DNA of 64,000 nucleotides from Rhynchopus euleeides (Eukaryota > Euglenozoa > Diplonemea > Diplonemida > Diplonemidae), in contig OY723281.1 in assembly GCA_963210315.1 (NCBI GenBank), forward strand, positions 372,001 through 436,000. The letters are read 5' to 3'. Position 1 is the first letter of the stretch. The number at the start of each line of letters is the position of its first letter. Of the stretch, positions 10,236 to 21,648 are shown one piece after another. The position numbers were made by a program, and so were the translations under genes. The notes below the pieces were generated by a model, which did no database searches, was not told where the DNA came from, and saw only the letters and a program-made list of their open reading frames with translations.

Positions 10236-10448
10236 ACACACAACACAAATGTCACAGCTCACTTGACGCTACCCAGAACAGAAGTGTCGCACGGGAGTGC
10301 CGGCACTGCCAACTCTCACTTTTACGATAACAGGGCATCGGCGATGCAAACTCTAGCACTCCCTGGTCTGGCACAGGAAGCGAGAAGCAGTGCCGTCCAG
10401 GTGAAGTGGAAGTGACGAGTGGCCACACACACGCGAAGACCGGATTAC
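10236..10448. other. Unannotated flank between retroelement and cyclase exon
   Basis: No open frame or repeat recognised. If the exon at 10449-10669 is real, the part next to it is intron sequence of that gene. Confidence 0.4.
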
Positions 10449-10669
10449 CTGCATACTTCGATGATGTCCTGCCTCATACCCGCCATGCCCGCAATGCACT
10501 TCCGGATCACATGGTTGTGGATTTTTAGCGCCTTCCGCATTCCCTCGAAAGACTCCTCCAAGCAGAGGGTCGAGGCCTGCACGTCTGTGACCACGAGTGT
10601 CGTGATCTTCGTCTCTGTGGAGTAGTCATCGAAGAGCAGCGCCTGCTGGCTGTCTTCGTTCAGCATCAT
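10449..10669 (-). CDS. Probable exon of a class III nucleotidyl cyclase (partial gene)
   Basis: Minus-strand frame of 75 codons. TTLVVTDVQASTL resembles the start of class III adenylate/guanylate cyclase catalytic domains (FTDIxxST, whose Asp binds metal). The following MRKALKIHNHVIRK matches the usual M..AL..HN..iR helix. The exon would end at CAG|GTAAT on the minus strand (10449|10448), a plausible splice donor. The domain continuation (GDSFM motif) is not seen in the flank, so it is either in another exon outside the region or lost. Upstream sequence stops within about 10 bases at the satellite, so the array interrupts this gene or fills one of its introns. The family call is from motif reading only. 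Confidence 0.45.
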
Positions 10670-10679
10670 ACGACTACTC

Positions 10680-13600
10680 GGCCGGCGATGGGCCGATCTC
10701 GGCAGTGCTGGGCCGGCTACGGGCCGATCTCGCCCGTACTGGGCCGGCTATGGGCCGATCTCGGCAGTACTGGGCCGGCTATGGGCCGATCTCGCCCGTA
10801 CTGGGCCGGCTATGGGCCGATCTCGGCAGTGCTGGGCCGGGTATGGGCCGATCTCGCCCGTACTGGGCCGGACATGGGCCGATCTCGGCAGTGCTGGGCC
10901 GGCTATGGGCCGATCTCGGCAGTGCTGGGCCGGACATGGGCCGATCTCGCCCGTACTGGGCCGGCTATGGGCCGATCTCGCCCGTAGTGGGCCGGCTATG
11001 GGCCGATCTCGGCAGTGCTGGGCCGGCTATGGGCCGATCTCGGCAGTGCTGGGCCGGACATGGGCCGATCTCGCCCGTACTGGGCCGGCTATGGGCCGAT
11101 CTCGGCAGTGCTGGGCCGGCTATGGGCCGATCTCGCCCGTACTGGGCCGGACATGGGCCGACCTCGGCAGTGCTGGGCCGGCTATGGGCCGATCTCGCCC
11201 GTACTGGGCCGGCTACGGGCCGATCTCGGCAGTACTGGGCCGGCTACGGGCCGATCTCGGCAGTACTGGGCCGGCTACGGGCCGATCTCGGCAGTGCTGG
11301 GCCGGCTATGGGCCGATCTCGGCAGTGCTGGGCCGGACATGGGCCGATCTCGCCCGTACTGGGCCGGCTATGGGCCGATCTCGGCAGTGCTGGGCCGGCT
11401 ATGGGCCGATCTCGGCAGTGCTGGGCCGGACATGGACCGATCTCGCCCGTACTGGGCCGGCTATGGGCCGATCTCGGCAGTGCTGGGCCGGCTATGGGCC
11501 GATCTCGGCAGTGCTGGGCCGGACATGGGCCGATCTCGGCAGTGCTGGGCCGGCTATGGGCCGATCTCGGCAGTGCTGGGCCGGACATGGGCCGATCTCG
11601 CCCGTACTGGGCCGGCTATGGGCCGATCTCGGCAGTGCTGGGCCGGCTATGGGCCGATCTCGGCAGTGCTGGGCCGGACATGGGCCGATCTCGCCCGTAC
11701 TGGGCCGGCTATGGGCCGATCTCGGCAGTGCTGGGCCGGCTATGGGCCGATCTCGCCCGTACTGGGCCGGCTATGGGCCGATCTCGCCCGTACTGGGCCG
11801 GCTACGGGCCGATCTCGGCAGTACTGGGCCGGCTATGGGCCGATCTCGGCAGTGCTGGGCCGGCTATGGGCCGATCTCGCCCGTACTGGGCCGGACATGG
11901 GCCGATCTTGGCAGTGCTGGGCCGGCTATGGGCCGATCTCGGCAGTGCTGGGCCGGCTATGGGCCGATCTCGGCAGTGCTGGGCCGGACATGGGCCGATC
12001 TCGCCCGTACTGGGCCGGCTATGGGCCGATCTCGGCAGTGCTGGGCCGGCTATGGGCCGATCTCGCCCGTACTGGGCCGGACATGGGCCGACCTCGGCAG
12101 TGCTGGGCCGGCTATGGGCCGATCTCGCCCGTACTGGGCCGGCTACGGGCCGATCTCGGCAGTGCTGGGCCGGCTACGGGCCGATCTCGGCAGTACTGGG
12201 CCGGCTATGGGCCGATCTCGGCAGTGCTGGGCCGGCTATGGGCCGATCTCGGCAGTGCTGGGCCGGACATGGGCCGATCTCGCCCGTACTGGGCCGGCTA
12301 TGGGCCGATCTCGGCAGTGCTGGGCCGGCTATGGGCCGATCTCGCCCGTACTGGGCCGGCTATGGGCCGATCTCGCCCGTACTGGGCCGGCTACGGGCCG
12401 ATCTCGGCAGTGCTGGGCCGGCTACGGGCCGATCTCGGCAGTACTGGGCCGGCTATGGGCCGATCTCGGCAGTGCTGGGCCGGCTATGGGCCGATCTCGC
12501 CCGTACTGGGCCGGACATGGGCCGATCTCGGCAGTGCTGGGCCGGACATGGACCGATCTCGCCCGTACTGGGCCGGCTATGGGCCGATCTCGGCAGTGCT
12601 GGGCCGGCTATGGGCCGATCTCGGCAGTGCTGGGCCGGACATGGGCCGATCTCGGCAGTGCTGGGCCGGCTATGGGCCGATCTCGGCAGTGCTGGGCCGG
12701 ACATGGGCCGATCTCGCCCGTACTGGGCCGGCTATGGGCCGATCTCGGCAGTGCTGGGCCGGCTATGGGCCGATCTCGGCAGTGCTGGGCCGGACATGGG
12801 CCGATCTCGCCCGTACTGGGCCGGCTATGGGCCGATCTCGGCAGTGCTGGGCCGGCTATGGGCCGATCTCGCCCGTACTGGGCCGGCTATGGGCCGATCT
12901 CGCCCGTACTGGGCCGGCTACGGGCCGATCTCGGCAGTACTGGGCCGGCTATGGGCCGATCTCGGCAGTGCTGGGCCGGCTATGGGCCGATCTCGCCCGT
13001 ACTGGGCCGGACATGGGCCGATCTTGGCAGTGCTGGGCCGGCTATGGGCCGATCTCGGCAGTGCTGGGCCGGCTATGGGCCGATCTCGGCAGTGCTGGGC
13101 CGGACATGGGCCGATCTCGCCCGTACTGGGCCGGCTATGGGCCGATCTCGGCAGTGCTGGGCCGGCTATGGGCCGATCTCGCCCGTACTGGGCCGGACAT
13201 GGGCCGACCTCGGCAGTGCTGGGCCGGCTATGGGCCGATCTCGCCCGTACTGGGCCGGCTACGGGCCGATCTCGGCAGTGCTGGGCCGGCTACGGGCCGA
13301 TCTCGGCAGTACTGGGCCGGCTATGGGCCGATCTCGGCAGTGCTGGGCCGGCTATGGGCCGATCTCGGCAGTGCTGGGCCGGACATGGGCCGATCTCGCC
13401 CGTACTGGGCCGGCTATGGGCCGATCTCGGCAGTGCTGGGCCGGCTATGGGCCGATCTCGCCCGTACTGGGCCGGACATGGGCCGACCTCGGCAGTGCTG
13501 GGCCGGCTATGGGCCGATCTCGCCCGTACTGGGCCGGCTATGGGCCGATCTCGCCCGTACTGGGCCGGCTACGGGCCGATCTCGGCAGTGCTGGGCCGGC

Positions 13601-16600
13601 TACGGGCCGATCTCGGCAGTACTGGGCCGGCTATGGGCCGATCTCGGCAGTGCTGGGCCGGCTATGGGCCGATCTCGCCCGTACTGGGCCGGACATGGGC
13701 CGATCTCGGCAGTGCTGGGCCGGCTATGGGCCGATCTCGGCAGTGCTGGGCCGGACATGGGCCGATCTCGGCAGTGCTGGGCCGGACATGGGCCGATCTC
13801 GCCCGTACTGGGCCGGCTATGGGCCGATCTCGGCAGTGCTGGGCCGGCTATGGGCCGATCTCGCCCGTACTGGGCCGGCTATGGGCCGATCTCGGCAGTG
13901 CTGGGCCGGACATGGGCCGATCTCGCCCGTACTGGGCCGGCTATGGGCCGATCTCGGCAGTGCTGGGCCGGACATGGGCCGATCTCGCCCGTACTGGGCC
14001 GGCTATGGGCCGATCTCGGCAGTGCTGGGCCGGCTATGGGCCGATCTCGCCCGTACTGGGCCGGACATGGGCCGACCTCGGCAGTGCTGGGCCGGCTATG
14101 GGCCGATCTCGCCCGTACTGGGCCGGCTATGGGCCGATCTCGCCCGTACTGGGCCGGCTACGGGCCGATCTCGGCAGTGCTGGGCCGGCTATGGGCCGAT
14201 CTCGGCAGTGCTGGGCCGGCTATGGGCCGATCTCGCCCGTACTGGGCCGGACATGGGCCGATCTCGGCAGTGCTGGGCCGGCTATGGGCCGATCTCGGCA
14301 GTGCTGGGGCGGCTATGGGCCGATCTCGCCCGTAGTGGGCCGGCTATGGGCCGATCTCGGCAGTGCTGGGCCGGCTATGGGCCGATCTCGGCAGTGCTGG
14401 GCCGGCTATGGGCCGATCTCGCCCGTACTGGGCCGGACATGGGCCGACCTCGGCAGTGCTGGGCCGGCTATGGGCCGATCTCGCCCGTACTGGGCCGGCT
14501 ATGGGCCGATCTCGCCCGTACTGGGCCGGCTACGGGCCGATCTCGGCAGTGCTGGGCCGGCTACGGGCCGATCTCGGCAGTACTGGGCCGGCTATGGGCC
14601 GATCTCGGCAGTGCTGGGCCGGCTATGGGCCGATCTCGCCCGTACTGGGCCGGACATGGGCCGATCTCGGCAGTGCTGGGCCGGCTATGGGCCGATCTCG
14701 GCAGTGCTGGGCCGGACATGGGCCGATCTCGGCAGTGCTGGGCCGGACATGGGCCGATCTCGCCCGTACTGGGCCGGCTATGGGCCGATCTCGGCAGTGC
14801 TGGGCCGGCTATGGGCCGATCTCGCCCGTACTGGGCCGGCTATGGGCCGATCTCGGCAGTGCTGGGCCGGACATGGGCCGATCTCGCCCGTACTGGGCCG
14901 GCTATGGGCCGATCTCGGCAGTGCTGGGCCGGACATGGGCCGATCTCGCCCGTACTGGGCCGGCTATGGGCCGATCTCGGCAGTGCTGGGCCGGCTATGG
15001 GCCGATCTCGCCCGTACTGGGCCGGACATGGGCCGACCTCGGCAGTGCTGGGCCGGCTATGGGCCGATCTCGCCCGTACTGGGCCGGCTATGGGCCGATC
15101 TCGCCCGTACTGGGCCGGCTACGGGCCGATCTCGGCAGTGCTGGGCCGGCTATGGGCCGATCTCGGCAGTGCTGGGCCGGCTATGGGCCGATCTCGCCCG
15201 TACTGGGCCGGACATGGGCCGATCTCGGCAGTGCTGGGCCGGCTATGGGCCGATCTCGGCAGTGCTGGGGCGGCTATGGGCCGATCTCGCCCGTAGTGGG
15301 CCGGCTATGGGCCGATCTCGGCAGTGCTGGGCCGGCTATGGGCCGATCTCGGCAGTGCTGGGCCGGACATGGGCCGATCTCGCCCGTACTGGGCCGGCTA
15401 TGGGCCGATCTCGGCAGTGCTGGGCCGGACATGGGCCGATCTCGCCCGTACTGGGCCGGCTATGGGCCGATCTCGGCAGTGCTGGGCCGGCTATGGGCCG
15501 ATCTCGCCCGTACTGGGCCGGACATGGGCCGACCTCGGCAGTGCTGGGCCGGCTATGGGCCGATCTCGCCCGTACTGGGCCGGCTACGGGCCGATCTCGG
15601 CAGTGCTGGGCCGGCTACGGGCCGATCTCGGCAGTACTGGGCCGGCTATGGGCCGATCTCGGCAGTGCTGGGCCGGCTATGGGCCGATCTCGCCCGTACT
15701 GGGCCGGACATGGGCCGATCTCGGCAGTGCTGGGCCGGGTATGGGCCGATCTCGCCCGTACTGGGCCGGACATGGGCCGATCTCGGCAGTGCTGGGCCGG
15801 CTATGGGCCGATCTCGGCAGTGCTGGGCCGGACATGGGCCGATCTCGCCCGTACTGGGCCGGCTATGGGCCGATCTCGGCAGTGCTGGGCCGGCTATGGG
15901 CCGATCTCGCCCGTACTGGGCCGGACATGGGCCGATCTCGGCAGTGCTGGGCCGGCTATGGGCCGATCTCGGCAGTGCTGGGCCGGACATGGGCCGATCT
16001 CGGCAGTGCTGGGCCGGCTATGGGCCGATCTCGGCAGTGCTGGGCCGGACATGGGCCGATCTCGCCCGTACTGGGCCGGCTATGGGCCGATCTCGGCAGT
16101 GCTGGGCCGGCTATGGGCCGATCTCGGCAGTGCTGGGCCGGACATGGGCCGATCTCGCCCGTACTGGGCCGGCTATGGGCCGATCTCGGCAGTGCTGGGC
16201 CGGCTATGGGCCGATCTCGGCAGTGCTGGGCCGGACATGGGCCGATCTCGGCAGTGCTGGGCCGGCTATGGGCCGATCTCGGCAGTGCTGGGCCGGACAT
16301 GGGCCGATCTCGCCCGTACTGGGCCGGCTATGGGCCGATCTCGGCAGTGCTGGGCCGGCTATGGGCCGATCTCGGCAGTGCTGGGCCGGACATGGGCCGA
16401 TCTCGCCCGTACTGGGCCGGCTATGGGCCGATCTCGGCAGTGCTGGGCCGGCTATGGGCCGATCTCGCCCGTACTGGGCCGGACATGGGCCGACCTCGGC
16501 AGTGCTGGGCCGGCTATGGGCCGATCTCGCCCGTACTGGGCCGGCTATGGGCCGATCTCGCCCGTACTGGGCCGGCTACGGGCCGATCTCGGCAGTACTG

Positions 16601-17630
16601 GGCCGGCTATGGGCCGATCTCGGCAGTGCTGGGCCGGCTATGGGCCGATCTCGCCCGTACTGGGCCGGACATGGGCCGATCTTGGCAGTGCTGGGCCGGC
16701 TATGGGCCGATCTCGGCAGTGCTGGGCCGGCTATGGGCCGATCTCGGCAGTGCTGGGCCGGACATGGGCCGATCTCGCCCGTACTGGGCCGGCTATGGGC
16801 CGATCTCGGCAGTGCTGGGCCGGCTATGGGCCGATCTCGCCCGTACTGGGCCGGACATGGGCCGACCTCGGCAGTGCTGGGCCGGCTATGGGCCGATCTC
16901 GCCCGTACTGGGCCGGCTATGGGCCGATCTCGCCCGTACTGGGCCGGCTACGGGCCGATCTCGGCAGTGCTGGGCCGGCTATGGGCCGATCTCGGCAGTG
17001 CTGGGCCGGCTATGGGCCGATCTCGCCCGTACTGGGCCGGACATGGGCCGATCTCGGCAGTGCTGGGCCGGCTATGGGCCGATCTCGGCAGTGCTGGGCC
17101 GGACATGGGCCGATCTCGGCAGTGCTGGGGCGGCTATGGGCCGATCTCGCCCGTAGTGGGCCGGCTATGGGCCGATCTCGGCAGTGCTGGGCCGGCTATG
17201 GGCCGATCTCGCCCGTACTGGGCCGGACATGGGCCGATCTCGGCAGTGCTGGGCCGGCTATGGGCCGATCTCGGCAGTGCTGGGCCGGACATGGGCCGAT
17301 CTCGGCAGTGCTGGGGCGGCTATGGGCCGATCTCGCCCGTAGTGGGCCGGCTATGGGCCGATCTCGGCAGTGCTGGGCCGGCTATGGGCCGATCTCGCCC
17401 GTACTGGGCCGGACATGGGCCGATCTCGGCAGTGCTGGGCCGGCTATGGGCCGATCTCGGCAGTGCTGGGCCGGACATGGGCCGATCTCGGCAGTGCTGG
17501 GGCGGCTATGGGCCGATCTCGCCCGTAGTGGGCCGGCTATGGGCCGATCTCGGCAGTGCTGGGCCGGCTATGGGCAGATCTCGCCCGTACTGGGCCGGAC
17601 ATGGGCCGATCTCGGCAGTGCTGGGCCAGC
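10680..17630. repeat. 31-bp satellite array with higher-order repeats
   Basis: About 224 head-to-tail copies of a 31-bp unit (ATGGGCCGATCTCGGCAGTG plus CTGGGCCGGCT). Variation is concentrated at two places: GGCAGTGCT versus GCCCGTACT, and GGCTAT, GGACAT or GGCTAC. Rare variants recur at exact unit multiples, showing nested duplications: CATGGACCGA at 11431 and 12547 and CTTGG at 11907 and 13023 (both 1116 bp, 36 units); GCTGGGGCGGC near 14303 and 15264 (961 bp, 31 units) and near 17124, 17310 and 17496 (186 bp, 6 units). All three plus-strand frames are stop-free over kilobases because 31 is not a multiple of 3 and the unit lacks stops; I do not regard them as genes. Confidence 0.97.
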
Positions 17631-17676
17631 CCAGGGAGTGATGTCCAGACCCTGGGACGACCCAGGCTGTGGGTGG

Positions 17677-18075
17677 TGCATTTTGGTGCATTTTCCGTCG
17701 GTTTAGGTGAAAATTGTCGAATTTTGTCGAAATTTGACGACAGGTGACGAACAGCGAGAATCCCCGAAAAACCGGTTTTTAATTCATTTTTGGGGGGGGG
17801 TCTTCGCTGACGAAGTTTTTGTCGAAGACCCCTGTCGTCGTCGTCAGAACACTGCCGTCTTCGGTGAAAAACCCCCTGAAACAGCCGTTTTCCTAATTAT
17901 GTGACGAACGACGAAGTTTGTCGAAGTTTGTCCACCAGCGAAGACCCCCCCTGGGGGTCTTCGCTACGGGGTGATCGTCAGTGCATTTTGGTGCATTTCC
18001 TGTTGAATTGGCTGAAAACTGACGAAGTTTGTCGAAGTTTGTCGACCAGCGAAGACCCCCCCTGTCTGGTTTTTC
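17677..18075. repeat. Dispersed transposon-like repeat with internal hairpin
   Basis: The GCATTTTGGTGCATTT element occurs twice here (17677 and 17991), and GACGAAGTTTGTCGAAGTTT twice (about 17910 and 18022), each followed by ACCAGCGAAGACCCCCC. An inverted relative lies near 17795-17830. No coding sequence seen. Confidence 0.55.
17937..17965. repeat. Perfect hairpin AGCGAAGACCCCC / GGGGGTCTTCGCT
   Basis: 13-bp arms separated by CCT. The arm sequence recurs singly near 18049 and inverted near 17796. Confidence 0.8.
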
Positions 18076-18147
18076 GTTTCTGGGATATCTGCGCTTCCGT
18101 GGTACGACCGCGACACCCTCTTCGTCTAGAGTGAGTCGCGACTTGGA

Positions 18148-18371
18148 GTACACGGTGGACTCCCACACGTCGGGGTGGACCCTTTTGGGATATCGGAATG
18201 GCGGGGGTCTGGCGAGGTCCGACCCCCGCGAGTGGGGGTCTGGACCCCCGCGAGCGGCGGTCGTCTGGGCACCAAAAATAGCAGGGCAGACTCCCGCTCG
18301 CGGGGGTCCAGACCCCCGATAGCGGGGGTCGCCCAGACCCCCGCTCCAGGGGGTGGGAGTACACCGTGTAC
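18148..18371. mobile_element. MITE related to the 42709-46196 DNA transposon
   Basis: Terminal inverted repeats GTACACGGTGGACTCCC and GGGAGTACACCGTGTAC (one mismatch) flank 190 bases of palindromic GGGGGTC/GACCCCC blocks. The termini match those at 42711-42727 and 46178-46194, and both elements carry stacked subterminal hairpins. It has no coding capacity. Target-site duplication not evident. Confidence 0.7.
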
Positions 18372-18444
18372 ATAGCCGGCTCCCCCCCCACTTCCCAAGT
18401 TTGGCGTTTCGCTGTTAATTGAGGCCCCGTTTCGGTGGCTTCCT

Positions 18445-18962
18445 CTTTTTTTTTTTTTCCATGTCGCTCCCGTTGGTCACTTCGCTGCTTTGAGTCAGCC
18501 ACGTGGCGGAAGCCGGACCGCAGGGAGGGGCGTTGCGCCCGTTGACGCCTCTCACTCCTCATGTGCCTTGAGTAGCTGCCAGGTGGGTCTGCTTTGAGGC
18601 GGGGAATCGCGTCAGGCCAAACAGCCACTGCGAGGACGTCTCCCCTAAAAGAAAAGAAAGAATGTGGGAAGGGGACGGGGGTGGGATGGGTGGGCAGCGC
18701 AAGCCGGAAGGAGCGCCTCCCATGGGGCGGAAGCTCACCCGACAGCATAAAATGCTGCGAAAACAACAAAAAAAGGGAAAATAAACCACGCACACCACAA
18801 CATCAATAAAACCAAAGCCGTGCAGAAAGGGCCCCTCCGCATATATGAAACAGGGCACACAGCGGAAAAAGAGTTACCAGAGCTTGCTTTAGTTTCCCCT
18901 CGGAGGAGGGTAATCACAGGGGGCGCCACGTGAAGGCAGCAAGTTGGATTTTATCCCCCCCC
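18445..18962. repeat. Dispersed ~520-bp repeat R, copy 1
   Basis: Nearly the same sequence runs at 61786-62300; a shortened copy with an internal deletion is at 24712-24990. Landmarks are GTGGCGGAAGCCGGACCGCA, GGAAGCTCACCCGACA, CAAAGCCGTGCAGAAAGGG and GGGGGCGCCACGTGAAGGCA. I recognise no protein or tRNA-like promoter boxes; it could be a SINE-like or non-autonomous element. Confidence 0.7.
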
Positions 18963-19060
18963 TTTTTTTTTCCCCTCTTGTGTCCCATGCCTTGTTTGCA
19001 GTGATCGCATTGTTGGCCATCCTTCTTGCCTGCAGTCTTCTGATTAGGAATCCCCCGAGT

Positions 19061-19131
19061 CTGGGCGAGTGTGGGCGCACATGGGCGAACGTGGGCGAGT
19101 GTGGGCGAGTGGTGGGCGACCCTGGGCGATT
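19061..19131. repeat. Short minisatellite (GTGGGCGAGT-type units)
   Basis: Imperfect tandem copies of GTGGGCGAGT / GTGGGCGCACAT / GTGGGCGAAC, about six units. Confidence 0.6.
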
Positions 19132-19215
19132 TAGTGGAGGCGAGGTGGATTAGGTCAGTCATTCCATCAGCCAATAGTAAGCACATTCCGAATCCCAGGG
19201 GTATCTCAGGGTGTA

Positions 19216-20660
19216 ATGGCTGAATGGGTCAGTGCCAGAGCAGAAGTGAAGCCGTTCGCGGCGGGGTCGCAGGTGCTGCAGCTGGACATCCGGGGGGTGC
19301 CCATCCCGCAACTGAGGGCGTCATGCACCTGGGGGCGGGAGTGTCGACGACGGCGGATAGGGGGGAGGTCACCGATCTGTACGACAAGCGAGCGGAGAAG
19401 GGGGGCAAAGAAGGCAGAGCCTGCCGACCTTGCCCCTGGGATTCAAGTCGCTGGCGACGATGGCGGCCTCATCGATCAGCACGACGGGACTGCACCCTGT
19501 GGAGACCGGCGACCCCAGCAAGCACAGGATAGACGCGCTGGGGGGCGCTGCAGTGAGAGGCATCTGGGGGGAGAGCAGGAAGTACCGCTGCAAGGGGACG
19601 GTGCTCGCTCTGCTCACCCCCATGCACAGGACGGACACTGTGGGCAGGCACCGGAGACACACGCCCACATGTGGTGGGAGTGCTCGAGGACAGAGAAGAT
19701 CAGGGAAGACCCGCGATACGAGAGCCTGCGCGGCCTGCCATGGGGAGCTGTCCGACGTGCCTCACGAGGTGTGCGATCCTGCCGACGGGGCTCCACACCC
19801 ACCCGACCAAGCCGAGTGGACACATGCTGAGGCTGCTGCTGCACGCACTGGCGCATGCACGTCGACATCCTGCTGCTGCGCATGCAGCTGGATGGGAAGG
19901 CGCAGCGGGCAGGGCTGGGGAACGAATACCCCTGGGACTGGCAGCCGGAGGGCGCAGCCAAGCGGTTCACGGGACTGCTACCACAGCGGCCCACTGAGGG
20001 ATGGAGACGCGGGAGTACGGTCGCTGCTGTATGAGTTGTAGACTTCCAACTGTCCACAGGGGCGGGCATGGAGTCTGGGGTGAGGAAGAGAGGCCCAGCA
20101 CAGACGGTGAACCGGCGCCCGCATCATGAGCAGCTGGCTGAAGCTGATGAAGGAGATGGCAGGGCACGAGCAGATCATCGCGGGGGGCATCATCAGCACT
20201 TCGCCGGTGCTCCGCTCGCTCGGAGTCAAACGACGTGACGGGAATGACCCGCCGGCCGCTGTTCAGTGCCGACGAAACGATGCAGCAGCACATGAGGCTG
20301 CTGCAGCAGACGGCCCCGAAGGAGACGAAGGGGTGGATGAGCTGGAAGCTGCCGCCATACCAACACAGGGCGGTGAGGGACGAGAGGACGAGCGCATGAC
20401 TGCAGAAGTGGAAGCGAGCAGGACAGTGGCACAGCGGAAGGGGCTGGAGTACTTCTTTGACAGATCAACCGGGGGCGAGGGCGCTGGTGCGGGTGCCCTG
20501 CTGCGCTCGGGAAGGAAGACGGGGTGGCAAGCGCCACAGCCGATGGTGCCGACGAGCACCAACAACGAGGCGGGCTCCTCCTCTGGCTGCGGCACCTGGT
20601 GGCTGAGAAGGGGAAGGCGGACGTGGCCCTCGACGGTGATAGCCGTTGGGAGTACAGCAA
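19216..20660 (+). pseudogene. Decayed retroelement-like coding sequence (LINE 3' region?)
   Basis: Overlapping short plus-strand frames switch by frameshift. The most telling piece is near 19620-19720: ETHAHMWWECSRTEKIREDP downstream of Cys/His-rich sequence resembles the Cys-His segment (ET..H....C) at the end of many non-LTR retrotransposon polyproteins. No reverse transcriptase core is legible, so the call is weak. It could also be a decayed host gene. Confidence 0.25.
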
Positions 20661-21245
20661 TCCATGACTCATATGGGACGCTATGTGACCTTGCGCCCTA
20701 GCGGCGTGACATAGGTTGCCGGGTTCAGTTCCCTCACCTTACGAGGCGCGGTGCCGGCACGCTAACCCAACATTCAGTACGACCTGATGTGACTCTATGT
20801 GACCCAAAGACGATTATTCCTTGATAAAAGTCACCCCTCAGCTGTTCGGGCTGACTGGGCGTGGCAAGGCGCGGAGCCGGACAATGCCCCGCCAGACTCA
20901 CTATGATGTGGGAGGTGCCTATTGACCCCTCCCCTGATAAGCTGCAGTCCGACCCCGCTGAGGGGCCAGAAATATGAAAGATGTGGCGGACCTGGCGGAT
21001 GTAGTGGCCTGCAGGAGACGCGTGTCCCAGACCCGAGCAAGGGCACGCTCAACAGCTACTTCGCGGCCCCGTGTACTGGGCAAGGGCACGGAGAGAGTTA
21101 GACGTGCGAATGGCCACGAACAGACCAGACCCAGGGGCATGGCTGTCATGCGAAGCAGGGCCTGGGTGCGCAGGTGAGCAACCGTACGACTTCTCCTTCA
21201 CCCAACGAGCAGCCTGGGACGGCCTGGTGGTGCTATTCCCGGGGC
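20661..21245. other. Non-coding, contains the TGTGACTCTATGTGACCC repeat
   Basis: A segment at about 20785-20845 resembles 4098-4157. Otherwise I see nothing recognisable. Confidence 0.4.
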
Positions 21246-21600
21246 GTATGAACGTGCGGGGCATGTGACCCGTCGGCTACAACGCGACCCCCACCCACAC
21301 ATCGATCATACGCGAGGGTGTGCAGGGTGTAGAAGCTTCGCCCCAACCCACCCCAGACACACACAGTGCCTCTTGACCGTTGCCACGTTGGTGGCGACCG
21401 TCGAACCATCCCCAACCCCCGCGGTGGCTTGCATCGATCATGCCCAGTCGGTATGAACGTGCTCACCCCTTGCAGCGCTGTACCCCACACCCCAACCCCA
21501 CCCACACATCGATCATTCCCGAGGGTACGAACGTGCGGGGTGCAGAAGCTTCGACCCACCTCCCCACACCCTCTATTTATATTAGTGTAGGCACACACCG
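21246..21600. repeat. Direct repeat P, left copy
   Basis: GCGGGGCATGTGACCCGTCGGCT ... CACACATCGATCATACGCGA ... GTGCCTCTTGACCGTTGCC ... CGGTGGCTTGCATCGATCAT occurs here once and again, in the same order, at 24450-24680, with shuffled copies at 24010-24360. These copies bracket decayed reverse-transcriptase sequence, so they may be remnants of long terminal or split direct repeats. Confidence 0.6.
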
Positions 21601-21648
21601 AGCACTTGCTCTTGATATGGTCTCCACCTCACACCACCACAAACATAT

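Noticed and set aside
6098..10330. Plus-strand frames across the RT-USP gene (for example the 246-codon frame at 7560-8300)
   Set aside because: Antisense shadows recurring in every copy simply because the copies are homologous; no domain.
10705..17706. A 2333-codon forward frame (and two more overlapping ones) across the satellite as a giant repeat protein
   Set aside because: All three forward frames are open for the same reason, a stop-free 31-bp unit, and there is no non-repeat domain, start context or conservation evidence for any one frame.
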